Shown: positions 26,084 to 35,584, counted from the stretch's first letter. The stretch: DNA of 64,000 bases from Stappia sp. 28M-7 (GCF_014252955.1 NZ_JACMIA010000001.1:620001-684000); one strand, 5' to 3'. Numbers and translations are program-made. The notes: generated from the sequence alone by a model not told the origin.

Positions 26084-27593
26084 TACAAATGTAATTATTC
26101 ATCTGGAAGACAATAAAACCGTAGAGCCGGCCTTTTCCGCACTTACAAGCCTCGCCGCCAAGCACAAGGTCGATATTTTCGTGCACGAGGCGGCGCGCGA
26201 TGATGTTGGCCGCGACAAGGATACCGCCCGCCGAGCGATATCTCTGAGTAAACTCGGCAAATTTCAAACCCTGTCAAAAGTCCGCGGCTTGACCGCCGCA
26301 GAGCTTTTGAACGCGTTCGGGCCTCTTCCGAAACACAACGACATAGTCGACGCGACCCTGCTGCATGCTCTTCACATCGGCGCCGTGGACTTTCTTGTCA
26401 GCCAGGACAGAGGCCTCCACGAGCGGGCCAGGCGCCATTCTCCAGAACTCGGTCGCCGGGTGCTCTATGTAGCAGACGCTGTTCAGCTCCTTCGAACGAC
26501 CTATGAGCCGATCGAAGCGCCGGTGCGTTTCATAGATGAGGTCGTCGCTCACGCGATACCTCTGGCGGACACTATCTTTGACAGTCTCCGCGAGGACTAT
26601 CCCGGTTTCGATAAATGGTGGACGGAAAAATGCGTAAAGCAGCGGCGCCTCTGCTGGATCATCGAAGACGACGGAATTGCCGGCCTTCTCGTCAGAAAGG
26701 ATGAGACGGGCTCGGACACCGACGCCACGGAAAAAGCCAACAAGATACTGAAGATCTGCACGTTCAAGGTTCGGCCGGAAAGACGCGGCCTTAAGCTCGG
26801 TGAGCTGCTTTTGAAGAAGGTCTTCTGGTTCGCTCAAAAGAACAAATATGACCTCGTCTATGTCACCACATATGAAGGACAGACCTCCCTCATTGATCTT
26901 CTTGAGTATTTCGGGTTCACCCATACTGCGACAAAAGAGGACGATGAGAGGGTCTATGAAAAACGTATGGGCACGCGCGCACCCACGCCGACAGATGGCG
27001 ACAATCACTTTGATGTCCATCGGCTGAATTATCCGCGCTTCGCCATCGTGCCGGACACCGCAGCGTTCGGTATCCCGATCAAAGAGGGCTACCACGATAT
27101 CCTCTATCCGGATCTCAAGCAGCAGAACCAGTTGGATCTCTTCGGAGCGCTTGGGTTGGGAGGAGGTCCGCGGCGACCGGGCAACACAATTCGAAAGGTG
27201 TATCTGTGCCGGGCACCATCCAATTTGGGCCCGCCAGGTTCAATCCTGTTCTTCTATAAGGGCAAATCGTCGTCTTCACCGTCGCAGGCCATGTCGGCAA
27301 TCGGAATACTCGAGGACATTCGTTTTGCGCGATCCACCCGGGAGCTGCTCCAGATGACAGGTGGAAGATCGGTATATAGTGAAAAGGACCTTGAGGGCTG
27401 GCAGGCATCTGCCGAATCGCCCGTCAAAGTCATCAACTATCTGCTTGCCGCCTATATTGATCCGGCTATCGGGCTGAAGCAGCTCCAAGAGACCAAGGTT
27501 ATTGCGGAGCATCCGCCTCAATCGATCTTTCGCATACCGCGTCCTCGTCTGGATGACCTGCTTTCGCAGATCGACCTTGGATTTCAAGCATGA
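26058..27593 (+). CDS. PIN nuclease-GNAT acetyltransferase-PUA/ASCH-like fusion
   Basis: A 511-residue, three-part protein. Residues 1-125 form a PIN-type nuclease: LIDTNVIIHLED (D9), HNDIVDAT (D95, D98) and VSQDRGL (D117) supply the acidic metal site. Residues about 165-315 are a GNAT domain with the acetyl-CoA motif RPERRGLKLGELLL and YFGF after the alpha-helix. Residues about 385-500 look PUA/ASCH-like (PPGSILFFYKG, then MSAIGILEDIRFA). Such a protein could cleave and acetylate RNA such as tRNA, as toxins of both classes do, but this is inference. The ATG at 26058 overlaps the XRE-ASCH gene by 26 bases and the stop overlaps the next start as ATGA. Confidence 0.87.
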   Translation: MSTQTYLIDTNVIIHLEDNKTVEPAFSALTSLAAKHKVDIFVHEAARDDVGRDKDTARRAISLSKLGKFQTLSKVRGLTAAELLNAFGPLPKHNDIVDATLLHALHIGAVDFLVSQDRGLHERARRHSPELGRRVLYVADAVQLLRTTYEPIEAPVRFIDEVVAHAIPLADTIFDSLREDYPGFDKWWTEKCVKQRRLCWIIEDDGIAGLLVRKDETGSDTDATEKANKILKICTFKVRPERRGLKLGELLLKKVFWFAQKNKYDLVYVTTYEGQTSLIDLLEYFGFTHTATKEDDERVYEKRMGTRAPTPTDGDNHFDVHRLNYPRFAIVPDTAAFGIPIKEGYHDILYPDLKQQNQLDLFGALGLGGGPRRPGNTIRKVYLCRAPSNLGPPGSILFFYKGKSSSSPSQAMSAIGILEDIRFARSTRELLQMTGGRSVYSEKDLEGWQASAESPVKVINYLLAAYIDPAIGLKQLQETKVIAEHPPQSIFRIPRPRLDDLLSQIDLGFQA

Positions 27594-28135
27594 GCAAGCG
27601 GAAGGTTATTGCCTTGGCGGGTTTGTCAGGCGTCGGGAAATCGACACTTCTCGACAATGCACGACGAACGCTTGTTTTCGAGCACTTGCAGGCCAGCGAT
27701 CTCATTAAGGCGGAGAAGCAGGAGCGCCAAGGTAGGCCTGTCGCCCGCGATCTTCTGCGCGAGGGAAATATCGACGACAACCAAGCCCTTCTGATATCCG
27801 GCTTCATGAGGCGCGCGCCGGAAGAAGGATTGATCGTTCTCGACGGTCACACCATCATAGACACCCCTGATGGCCTGGTGGAAATTTCGCCTTCGGTTTT
27901 TTCGGCGATCGATGTTTCCCGCTTCGTTGTCCTGGTCGATGACGTTGAAAACATCGCGTTGCGACGTTTATCGGATACACGGAGAACGAGACCCGTCCGA
28001 TCACACGAGGAGCTCGCTGAACATCAGGAACGGTCCGTATTTGCGGCCTATCGTGCGGCGCTCGCCCTCAGTGTCCCTCTGTTCGTTGTCCCCTTGAACG
28101 AACATCCGGATATCGCAATGTTTCTCAACCGATAG
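27590..28135 (+). CDS. P-loop nucleoside/nucleotide kinase-like ATPase
   Basis: A 181-residue P-loop protein. Walker A is GLSGVGKST (residues 11-19). GLIVLDGHTII around residue 80-90 is a Walker B-like segment with DGH, and RRLSDTRRTRPVRS resembles an arginine-rich LID. Size and layout are like adenylate/thymidylate-kinase-type enzymes (AAA_17/AAA_33 groups), so it may phosphorylate a nucleotide or small molecule. It is translationally coupled (ATGA) to the PIN-GNAT gene. Third gene of the operon; possibly a modifier, antidote or second effector. Substrate unknown. Confidence 0.85.
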   Translation: MSKRKVIALAGLSGVGKSTLLDNARRTLVFEHLQASDLIKAEKQERQGRPVARDLLREGNIDDNQALLISGFMRRAPEEGLIVLDGHTIIDTPDGLVEISPSVFSAIDVSRFVVLVDDVENIALRRLSDTRRTRPVRSHEELAEHQERSVFAAYRAALALSVPLFVVPLNEHPDIAMFLNR

Positions 28136-28162
28136 TTCGGTCCCCCAATGGAGGTGGCGTTG

Positions 28163-28963
28163 CTATTTGGGCATCGCGGCAAGGCCGCCATGCCTGTCGG
28201 TGTACAGTGGACTAAGGCCGCCGGTCTGCTCAAGCCAACGCCGATAGCCGGAAATTTCGGGTCCTCCCATGTTGATCGCAAACTCCACCCCGAATATCGC
28301 TAGGACAAAGAACCACTCGCTTTGATCAGTCACAAGAAAATCGAACTCGTGGACGATCTGTTCTGCGTTGCCTTCGGGCCCGTATGTCTTTCCGTCTTGA
28401 TGATAAATGGTCCTGATGTGAATGGGCCACGGGCTGACATAACCCCTCCTGGCATGATCGCGCAGGACATCAAGCTGAGCCTCGTCACAAAGGTAGGCAA
28501 CACCTGCGGGAAACTCGACAAGACGCAAGGCCATCGCTTCCAGCGCGATCTTCGCTAGGAATCGCGAGACAATTGGCGTATCGGGGAGTTCTCCGGCCAG
28601 CGGAAACAGCATCGTTCCTTCCTTAGCCTGGAGAACCCTCGCGAGATCCGGCTCGGAAACCTGAACCGACGTGAAATCATACTTCGGATATCGTGTAAGA
28701 AGCGCCGGTATATCCGGTGTTATCAATCCGCTTATCGATGGGATATTGCCGCGCTTGCTTTCAAGATCCTGTTGGAAACGCAACTGCCGAACGGCTGGCA
28801 GTTCCAGAAACGGCTTTTCGACCTTTCTGGAAAAGTAGTTGTTGCAGCCGTCGCATACGATGCCTCTCGGTAAAACATGCCGCTTGTTCCCCAATGATTC
28901 AGGAATGACATGCTCGACGCTTTTCGAGGAAGCGGACGGATTCTTGCAGAAAATGCAACGCAC
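28163..28963 (-). CDS. HNH endonuclease family protein
   Basis: A 266-residue protein with an N-terminal HNH zinc module: CIFCKNPS (C3, C6), EHVIPESLGN with the catalytic-type His (about residue 18), and CDGCNNYFSRKVEKPFL (about 37-53). This is the HNH_4/HNH_5-like pattern of restriction-type and homing-type nucleases. The remaining 200 residues have no motif I recognise. It ends 27 bases from the P-loop kinase gene, convergently, so it is a separate unit in the cargo. Low GC compared with the chromosomal flanks. Confidence 0.83.
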   Translation of the reverse strand: MRCIFCKNPSASSKSVEHVIPESLGNKRHVLPRGIVCDGCNNYFSRKVEKPFLELPAVRQLRFQQDLESKRGNIPSISGLITPDIPALLTRYPKYDFTSVQVSEPDLARVLQAKEGTMLFPLAGELPDTPIVSRFLAKIALEAMALRLVEFPAGVAYLCDEAQLDVLRDHARRGYVSPWPIHIRTIYHQDGKTYGPEGNAEQIVHEFDFLVTDQSEWFFVLAIFGVEFAINMGGPEISGYRRWLEQTGGLSPLYTDRHGGLAAMPK

Positions 28964-29265
28964 AAAACTTCCCCAAGCAACGAGTTAATTAAATCCAATA
29001 CGCGACATAGGAATATAGATGATTTTAATGAGCAACGTGAGTGTCACAAGCCACGCGCATCTCCGGTGCGGTTCATAGCACCGACCGAGCGCGCCGACAC
29101 TCATGCCGTCCAGAGTAACTTTCTAGCTGTCTGACATCGGCCATCCGCTCACTCTTCGAGAAGGTCGAGCATCCCGTCTCTCCCAAATCCCATCGTGGTG
29201 GAGCAGTATTCAGTGCAGGGAATCAGTTGACAGTGCATAATTGCTGCTGATGTTAGCGTCCGAGG
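28964..29265. other. 302-base intergenic stretch before the IS
   Basis: Contains the upstream region of the HNH gene on the minus strand, AT-rich near 28980-29030, and sequence up to the IS256 left end. No gene, tRNA or clear promoter motif is supported. Confidence 0.5.
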
Positions 29266-30615
29266 AGCTGGTGTAATTTCATCGCCGTCGGCGGTGTGAT
29301 CCCAGGTGGCCATCGAGGTGTATGTTCGAGGTGGAGTTTGGCGACTTCAACCACGGCCCCTACGGAGACCCCGATGACCAAGACGAACATGGACCTGTCC
29401 GAGCTTCTGGCCAAGCACGATCAGGGCGACTTCTTGCGCGGCATTGCCGAAGCCGTGCTGCAACTGATCATGGAGACCGATGTGGAAGGCATCATCGGCG
29501 CCGGCCGGCATGAACGCAGCGGTGAACGCACGACCTGGCGCAACGGGTATCGAGAGCGCGCTCTCGATACCCGTTTGGGCACGCTGAACCTGCGGGTGCC
29601 GAAGCTGCGGCAGGGCAGCTATTTCCCGGGCTTCCTCGAGGCCCGCAAGACCTCCGAGCAGGCGCTGGTGGCGGTGATCCAGGAGGCTTGGATCGGCGGC
29701 GTCTCCACCCGCCGCGTCGACGAGCTGGTGCAGGCCATGGGGCTCAGCGGGATATCGAAGAGCACGGTCTCGAAGCTCTGCAAGGATATCGATGACAGGG
29801 TCGGGGAGTTCCTGAACCGGCCGCTCACCGGCGACTGGCCCTATGTCTGGCTCGACGCCACCTATCTCAAGGTCCGCCAAGGCGGGCGCATCGTGCCGGT
29901 CGCGGCCATAATTGCGGTGGCGGCCAACACCGAGGGCCGAAGGGAAATCATCGGCTTGGGCATTGGGCCCTCAGAGGCCGAGACCTTCTGGACCGAGTTT
30001 CTGCGTTCCCTCCGCGCCCGGGGGCTGAGTGGGGTCAAGCTGGTGATCAGCGATGCCCACACCGGCCTCAAGGCAGCCATTGCCCGGGTGTTCGAAGCGA
30101 CCTGGCAGCGATGCCGCGTTCACTGGATCAGGAATGCTCTCGCCCACGTCTCGCGCGGCCAACACACCGTTGTCGCCGCCGCGATCCGCCAGGCTTTCGA
30201 CCAGCCCGACCGCGCCCATGCGGGCGAAACCTGGCGCAAGGTTGCCGAACAACTGCGCCCGCGCTGGCCCAAGCTGGCCGATCTCATGGACGCCAGCGAG
30301 CATGACGTGCTGGCCTACATGTCCTTCCCGCGCCAGCACAGGACCAAGCTGCACAGCACCAACCCGATCGAGCGCCTGAACAAGGAGGTAAAGCGGCGCT
30401 CCGATGTCGTCGGGATCTTCCCCAACGAGGCCTCAATCATGCGCCTGATCGGCGCCGTGCTCTTCGAAGCCAACGACGAATGGCAGACCTCGAGCCGCTA
30501 CATGATGGTCGAGGCCTTCGCCGAGATCGACAAGGAGGAGATCGACCCCATTCTCAGCATAACCACGAAAGCCGCCTGATCATGCCCTCAGGCCATCCAG
30601 GAATTTACACCAGCT
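29266..30615 (+). mobile_element. IS256-family insertion sequence
   Basis: A 1350-base element containing a full transposase gene. The terminal inverted repeats are short and imperfect: the left end AGCTGGTGTAATTTC (from 29266) matches the reverse complement of the right end, AGCTGGTGTAAATTC (to 30615), with one mismatch. No 8-9 base target duplication is visible, so either the ends are slightly misplaced or flanking DNA was lost or rearranged after insertion. Confidence 0.8.
29374..30579 (+). CDS. IS256-family transposase
   Basis: A 401-residue transposase, full family length. The DDE residues are placed as expected: WLDATYLKV, then VISDAHTGLKAAI, and NPIERLNKEVKRRSDVVGIFPN, the latter being the mutator/IS256 signature with the catalytic Glu. 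The start ATG at 29374 follows GGAGACC; an in-frame upstream GTG (29296) is unneeded. No frameshift or internal stop, so it is likely functional. Higher GC than the cargo genes around it suggests later arrival. Confidence 0.95.
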   Translation: MTKTNMDLSELLAKHDQGDFLRGIAEAVLQLIMETDVEGIIGAGRHERSGERTTWRNGYRERALDTRLGTLNLRVPKLRQGSYFPGFLEARKTSEQALVAVIQEAWIGGVSTRRVDELVQAMGLSGISKSTVSKLCKDIDDRVGEFLNRPLTGDWPYVWLDATYLKVRQGGRIVPVAAIIAVAANTEGRREIIGLGIGPSEAETFWTEFLRSLRARGLSGVKLVISDAHTGLKAAIARVFEATWQRCRVHWIRNALAHVSRGQHTVVAAAIRQAFDQPDRAHAGETWRKVAEQLRPRWPKLADLMDASEHDVLAYMSFPRQHRTKLHSTNPIERLNKEVKRRSDVVGIFPNEASIMRLIGAVLFEANDEWQTSSRYMMVEAFAEIDKEEIDPILSITTKAA

Positions 30616-30661
30616 TGACGGACGTGACCCTGCTGATCGCTGACTAACAACCGGGGGCGCC

Positions 30662-32905
30662 GTGGCTTCAAAAGGTTCGAAAAGAAAAGGCTTTTCTCGG
30701 GAGCAGGATGTACAGGACTGGCTAGAATCGATCGTCGCGACGGATATGCTGAGCGAGGTGATCGACGGGGCCGACGGCATCGAAAGTGCGCTTCGCTGGA
30801 CCGAGTCCGACGAGTTCTGGCCGACCTTTCCGATCGACTATCTGACCCGCGTGGGCAATCTGCGCGCGGCACAGCGAGTGCTGGGATCGCTCCACTCGCT
30901 CGAACTCGTCAGCAAGAGCAATCGCAGCATCTCCCAGGAAAAGAGGGAGTCTCTCTTCGTCGATCTGCTCTATTGCACGCGAGCGACGTCGCAGTTCGTG
31001 CTGTTCGAAATCAAGAACCAGAAGGCGACCACACGCGAAGCCGTGTCCGAACTCATGGCCTATGAGCACGAGGCGCTGAACCACACGCCCTTCTCGAGTG
31101 CGAACGACATCATGATGGTCGTTGTCTCGCGCGATTTTCCGCCACTGCTCGAACATGCGGTGACCGGCCTCAATACATGGTCGCGGCGCCGAGTGCTGTG
31201 CCTGCGATTTGATGATAGCGGCGACAACCCGCGACTCGCCGTTCACATCCCCAAGGCTTGGAGCGCGATCGGCCAGAAGGGTTTGCCGTCGTCAGGAATG
31301 GTGACCGCTGCGATCTCATTCGAGCCGAGGAAGGACCTCGATGAGGGAGAGGTTCATGACATCTGCTCGACGGCAGTCGCCCTCATGGTGCGCGAGGCCG
31401 AACGGACAGGCGGATCGGGCTTCGCGATGGTGGTGCACAATCTACTCTATCCGGGCATGGCCCAAGGCCCGTTCCTCCTGCTGGTGGGCGCGGTCAATCC
31501 GTTCTGCTTTCTACGTGTCGCGGAGGAAGGCGGCTTTGTCGACAGGGCAAATTCACCGATCGCCGACTATGTGCTGAGCGACGAGCGCAAACACGATCTT
31601 GCGATGTCCTGGGACTGGCTATCTTGCGACGGCGGCGCAGCGACCGAATATCTAAAGGGATATGGCCGCGCGACCTGGGAGTCCTTTTCGACATGGCGCG
31701 AGATCCGGGATGTTCGGCGGTGGCGCGCCCCCAGCATCACCATGGATCGCCACCTCACGCCCGTTTCGGTCGATTTCTGGGGCGTGCTCGGCGACTTTGC
31801 GCGCGATCTGGTCCGTCACGTTGATCGCATGCGAAACTTCATGCCGGGCTTCGCGCGGCCCGGGATGGACTGGCGCCACCCCAAGTTCGGCGTCGCCATT
31901 CTCGATGAGATCGCGCTCGAAAGTCCGATCGACGGTGGTCAATGGACGTTTTCCGCGATCTTCGCGCTCGGCATCCGGATGGGACGGCTGAACGCGTTCG
32001 GCGCGCAATTTGCCGAGGCTGATGACGACCAGCGGCGAAAGCTCTTGGCGGCTGTTTTCTGGGCTGAAGCCGACGTTTTCGGCATGCTCCACGAGATCAG
32101 CCTTCGCTATATCTCGGCCAAGGAAATCGTCGAGCCCCCGCCCAGCTTATCGGTCGGTCGTTACGAGAGCGGCAGCGAAGTGTCGGCGAGTTTCTCGGCG
32201 TTCGCGCAGTGGTTCGTCGACCATTTCATCGGCACCGACGAAGCGTTTCTGGTCGAGGCGTTCATCACCGGCCTCAGGATTTATGCCGTCTTCGATCCGC
32301 AGTTCGACGTCTTCGGCGAAAATGCCGATGTCGCGGCCAGTCGTGAAGAGGCGACAGGGCGCGCCCGTCATTGGCTCAAATGGTCGGTCGTGTCCGCTCT
32401 GGGCGACGGACGGGATGCACGCGCTGCCGCACTGGCGATCAAGGCGAGTTTCGGCGATCGCATCCCGCTGGCGAAGGGCAAGGACGAGGCCTTCGAGGCA
32501 ATTGATGGCTTTGGCTCGGACCTGCTTATTGACAAGCTGTTCCTTGAAATTCCTCGAATCATGGATAGCTGGCATCCGCAACTCGCGCACACGCTCGCGC
32601 CGATGGCATTGGTCGACCATGATTGGGACTGGTACCAAGAGCAGATCCTCGCCGCCCGGGCGCGAGGCGAGAAGAATCCATGCATCTTTCTCGGTGCCGG
32701 CGGCCAGTTGGGCATCGGCCGCATTCCAGACGAGCACTTGGCGCCGCATGTCGAGGATTGGCAAACCCATGTGCTGTTCGTGGACAATGAAGCCGGGTTC
32801 GAGATAACTCTGGTTGTTAGCTGGGCTAGCCTCCGCGCCGGCAACGCACCTGGCATGCGGCTGCGGGACGGATCGCCTGCGTTCGTTGGAGATAGTGACG
32901 AATGA
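30662..32905 (+). CDS. Uncharacterised 747-aa protein with N-terminal PD-(D/E)XK-like nuclease motif
   Basis: I do not recognise the family. The only start I favour is GTG at 30662. An N-terminal domain (residues about 10-200) has DLLYCTRATSQFVLFEIKNQKATTREAV: D101, E116 and K118 fit a restriction-endonuclease D-ExK site, with a downstream Glu-rich helix (SELMAYEHEAL). The central and C-terminal parts (about 200-747) are a mixed alpha/beta sequence with several Trp-rich segments and no Walker motif or membrane segment. It lies alone between the IS256 element and the convergent Shedu gene, in cargo DNA. A role in phage or plasmid defence is inferred from the motif and neighbourhood. Confidence 0.75.
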   Translation: MASKGSKRKGFSREQDVQDWLESIVATDMLSEVIDGADGIESALRWTESDEFWPTFPIDYLTRVGNLRAAQRVLGSLHSLELVSKSNRSISQEKRESLFVDLLYCTRATSQFVLFEIKNQKATTREAVSELMAYEHEALNHTPFSSANDIMMVVVSRDFPPLLEHAVTGLNTWSRRRVLCLRFDDSGDNPRLAVHIPKAWSAIGQKGLPSSGMVTAAISFEPRKDLDEGEVHDICSTAVALMVREAERTGGSGFAMVVHNLLYPGMAQGPFLLLVGAVNPFCFLRVAEEGGFVDRANSPIADYVLSDERKHDLAMSWDWLSCDGGAATEYLKGYGRATWESFSTWREIRDVRRWRAPSITMDRHLTPVSVDFWGVLGDFARDLVRHVDRMRNFMPGFARPGMDWRHPKFGVAILDEIALESPIDGGQWTFSAIFALGIRMGRLNAFGAQFAEADDDQRRKLLAAVFWAEADVFGMLHEISLRYISAKEIVEPPPSLSVGRYESGSEVSASFSAFAQWFVDHFIGTDEAFLVEAFITGLRIYAVFDPQFDVFGENADVAASREEATGRARHWLKWSVVSALGDGRDARAAALAIKASFGDRIPLAKGKDEAFEAIDGFGSDLLIDKLFLEIPRIMDSWHPQLAHTLAPMALVDHDWDWYQEQILAARARGEKNPCIFLGAGGQLGIGRIPDEHLAPHVEDWQTHVLFVDNEAGFEITLVVSWASLRAGNAPGMRLRDGSPAFVGDSDE

Positions 32906-33221
32906 ACTACGGCGGTCAGCGAAAACACCTTCCCGCGTCGACATCTTCGTAAGCCCGTTCCATCTGGGGCGAGTTCGTCTTCAAACTCGGCATCGGCAGG
33001 CGGTGTTCTCGTCGATGGTCCCGATGCGCACGACGCCACGGACCGCCATCGCGACCATCGTGACGGCTTCACTGATGGTCCGATGGCTTCCGGTCGACTA
33101 CGTGCATCTCCTAGGCCGTCTGTTGAGATCATGTGCCAGCAGAGATCTACTCGGCAGGGGGAAAAGACGACCTCCCTGGGGCGGACCTCGCTTGTGAGGC
33201 GGTTTGTGTCGCGCGTACGCC
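32906..33221. other. 316-base gap between convergent genes
   Basis: Lies between the 747-aa gene and sduA, which point towards each other. I see no conserved protein, RNA gene or clear terminator; short open frames here overlap one another and show no family signature. Confidence 0.5.
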
Positions 33222-34463
33222 CTACAACGTGGCGCTGGTCTCTTCCTTGCGCTCCGCGTCGACGATAAAGCGCGCTCGCCCATACAGCTCATCGAATGTG
33301 ATGATCTCCGGCCGTATCAGATTCCGCCGATAGAGCTCAAATGATCGGAATTTTCGCTCGTTGATCCCGTGCTCGGCCCGAAACTCGCCGAGGTTCCCGC
33401 AGATCACGAATGATCGTGGCTCGGTCGTGAACAATGTTTCCCCGGTGGGCTCCCCGGACGCGGTCGTGATCGCTTCATACGCCCGCCACTGTTCGAGGGC
33501 CGCCGACACCGTACCCTGTATCTGCGCGACGGCGCCAGCGAGCTCCGCTGAGGGTTGCCATACGCCGGAGCGATAACTGCTTGTCGACACAAGGTCGGTG
33601 TCATGCCGCTTGATTTCGACGAAGCACGTCGTGCTCAACATTGCGTGGGACTTGAGCAGAGCATCGACTCGCTTGCCCGGGCCTGTAATGCTGAAACCCC
33701 GAACGGTCTGCTCGAGCCTTCGGTCATCAAGCGGGCCGAATTGAATGAGCGAAAGTCCACAGCCGAAAATCCACGGGTTCGCCTCGAAGAATTTTTGCCA
33801 GACGTCTTCCGGACCTTTGGGGTGCTTTCGCAGGGCTGCCTCGAAATACGCCGGTTCGTTGAGCAGCCTTTTGAAAATGCGCAACTGCTTGCGCCGATAA
33901 CCGAGGGCAACGATGTCCTCGCTGGTGATCTCGGTGCGTGCGAGGGCCGCGATCAGCTCCTGATTATCAACGGCCAGGCGCTTTACCTGCACAGGATTGA
34001 GAAGAAGCTCCTCAAGATCGGCGTCGGTGATGTTGATCTTTCCCTCGTTGGGGAAGTGCAGGCGCTTTATGTTGGACAGGAATTTGAGAAGGATGGCGAC
34101 CTCACTTGGAAGGAAGGTGAAGTATTCGCGCGCCCGCCCGCTGGCTGTGAATTTTTGGATAGTGACGGTCTGGAACGACCGATCGTCCTCGACGAAGGTC
34201 GCCTTGATCTGAAACCGGCCGCCTGCCGTGGTGCGGAGCACGACCTCGTCCTTCACGGTCGCGTACTCGAAGCCCTCTCCGCCGTCGATATACTTGTTCG
34301 CTATACGAATCCGCTTGCCGTTCAACGTGGGGAAGGATGGCCCGACATAGGTCTTGTCGGTCCTACTTCTTTGAAAGATTGTGTGGTCGTCAGTATCTTC
34401 CATGCGCGACTCCTCGACACTTGTTACTTTACCAGAGTTCGTCGTAATTTCGTCAGAAATCAT
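33222..34463 (-). CDS. sduA: Shedu anti-phage nuclease SduA (DUF4263)
   Basis: A 413-residue protein carrying the DUF4263 domain that defines the single-gene Shedu system. Key features: VWQKFFEANPWIFGCGL (221-237), RVDALL with D267, CFVEIKRHDT with E283 and K285, then SAELAGAVAQIQGT (Q315), and the family C-terminus FELYRRNLIRPEIITFDELYGRARFIV. This is a PD-(D/E)XK nuclease core; Shedu proteins degrade or nick phage DNA. The N-terminal ~200 residues form the variable regulatory part. The start at 34463 (ATG) is used; an internal ATG at 34403 is an alternative. It is divergent from the 34610 gene, across 146 bases. Confidence 0.9.
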   Translation of the reverse strand: MISDEITTNSGKVTSVEESRMEDTDDHTIFQRSRTDKTYVGPSFPTLNGKRIRIANKYIDGGEGFEYATVKDEVVLRTTAGGRFQIKATFVEDDRSFQTVTIQKFTASGRAREYFTFLPSEVAILLKFLSNIKRLHFPNEGKINITDADLEELLLNPVQVKRLAVDNQELIAALARTEITSEDIVALGYRRKQLRIFKRLLNEPAYFEAALRKHPKGPEDVWQKFFEANPWIFGCGLSLIQFGPLDDRRLEQTVRGFSITGPGKRVDALLKSHAMLSTTCFVEIKRHDTDLVSTSSYRSGVWQPSAELAGAVAQIQGTVSAALEQWRAYEAITTASGEPTGETLFTTEPRSFVICGNLGEFRAEHGINERKFRSFELYRRNLIRPEIITFDELYGRARFIVDAERKEETSATL

Positions 34464-34609
34464 TGGAAATCCGACATCACTGTCCGATTCTGGTCGATGG
34501 GCTACGTCCCGCGGTAAACGCGGCGAGATAAGGCGGAGTCGGAGTGGTTCGCATCATAGCGACCACGTCATTGTCCCTATTTAACGGGACAGTTCGAAAA
34601 TTGAGAAGA

Positions 34610-35584
34610 ATGCGCAAATCGGGGGCAGACGTGGGAAAAGGGCAGTCGAACATCTCGGACTTCTTCAAAACGATGAAGGTCCGTTTCGAGAAATGTCTAG
34701 AACCAACACTTTCCTGCACTGAGCCGGCCATCAGCGCCCATTCCGTACAGAACGCGACCACCTTGAGCCTGATTGCCGAGCAAAACCATGTCTATGAGTT
34801 GCGAATGAGGGTCAGGAACGGCGGGCCGCAATGCGCCTTCGAGAAGGTCGGTCGCAATCAAGCGTCCACGTTTCCGGGTTTTTGCGGGCACCATGATACC
34901 GAGGTCTTTAAGCCTATCGACACGAAGCCTCTCTCACTGGAGGACATGGAGCAGCTTTTCCTTATCGCCTATCGTTCGGTCACGCGTGAGCTCCATACTG
35001 TCATGGAGGCCGCGATGCGTCTACAAACCACGCTTGAGCGGCAGATAGCGGCAGGAGTCGTACCGAAGGACGCGCCGTCGCCGGCGATGCTCGAAGCGAC
35101 CGGTCACATGATGAAGGCCTGGGGCGTGTGGAAGCACCGCCTCGAATTCTACGACCGGCCGTTCATAAAAGGTCGGTTCGGTGACGTTCTCCATTCAACC
35201 TTCACGATCGAAGGCCGCAAACCCATCCTGGCGTCGTCCTCATTCTTCTCGGTCGATGACAAGGCATGGGGTAAGCGCTTTGCAGCCTTGACACTCAACG
35301 TTATTCCAATGTCGGCGACACAATCCACCGTGATTGTCAGCTATCCAAAGGAGCTATCCGGCAAGGCTCGCCGCTATGTCGCGCCCATTTTTCTGAAGAG
35401 CGGAGAAGAGCGGCTGTACGCTCTCTCGCACATGCTGGTTGACCGCGCCGAGAATTTCTTCGTGTCGCCGTCACATGTTGAAAGCTGGCCTGAAGAGAAG
35501 CGCAAGTCCATCGAAGACGCTTTTGTGGGCACGGTGATCCATGGCCAACCGGCGAAGCCATCGCCCGATCTCATGCTATTTTGA
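34610..35584 (+). CDS. Uncharacterised Cys/His-motif (putative zinc-binding) protein
   Basis: A 324-residue protein from ATG 34610 after GAGAAG; a GTG start at 34544 would add 22 residues. Conserved-looking motifs are SCTEPAISAHSVQN (C36, H44) and TFPGFCGHHDTEVFKPID (C92, H94, H95), spaced like a treble-clef or HNH-like zinc site. The C-terminal half is helical and ends in a beta-rich domain. I recall similar unnamed proteins with an AHS...FCxxHD pattern in defence islands, but I cannot name a family. The stop is 17 bases before the favoured ATG of the DUF4365 gene, so both form an operon. Confidence 0.72.
   Translation: MRKSGADVGKGQSNISDFFKTMKVRFEKCLEPTLSCTEPAISAHSVQNATTLSLIAEQNHVYELRMRVRNGGPQCAFEKVGRNQASTFPGFCGHHDTEVFKPIDTKPLSLEDMEQLFLIAYRSVTRELHTVMEAAMRLQTTLERQIAAGVVPKDAPSPAMLEATGHMMKAWGVWKHRLEFYDRPFIKGRFGDVLHSTFTIEGRKPILASSSFFSVDDKAWGKRFAALTLNVIPMSATQSTVIVSYPKELSGKARRYVAPIFLKSGEERLYALSHMLVDRAENFFVSPSHVESWPEEKRKSIEDAFVGTVIHGQPAKPSPDLMLF

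Noticed and set aside
29258-30623. Target-site duplication of the IS256 element
   Set aside because: The 8 bases on each side (GTCCGAGG and TGACGGAC) do not match, so no duplication is claimed.
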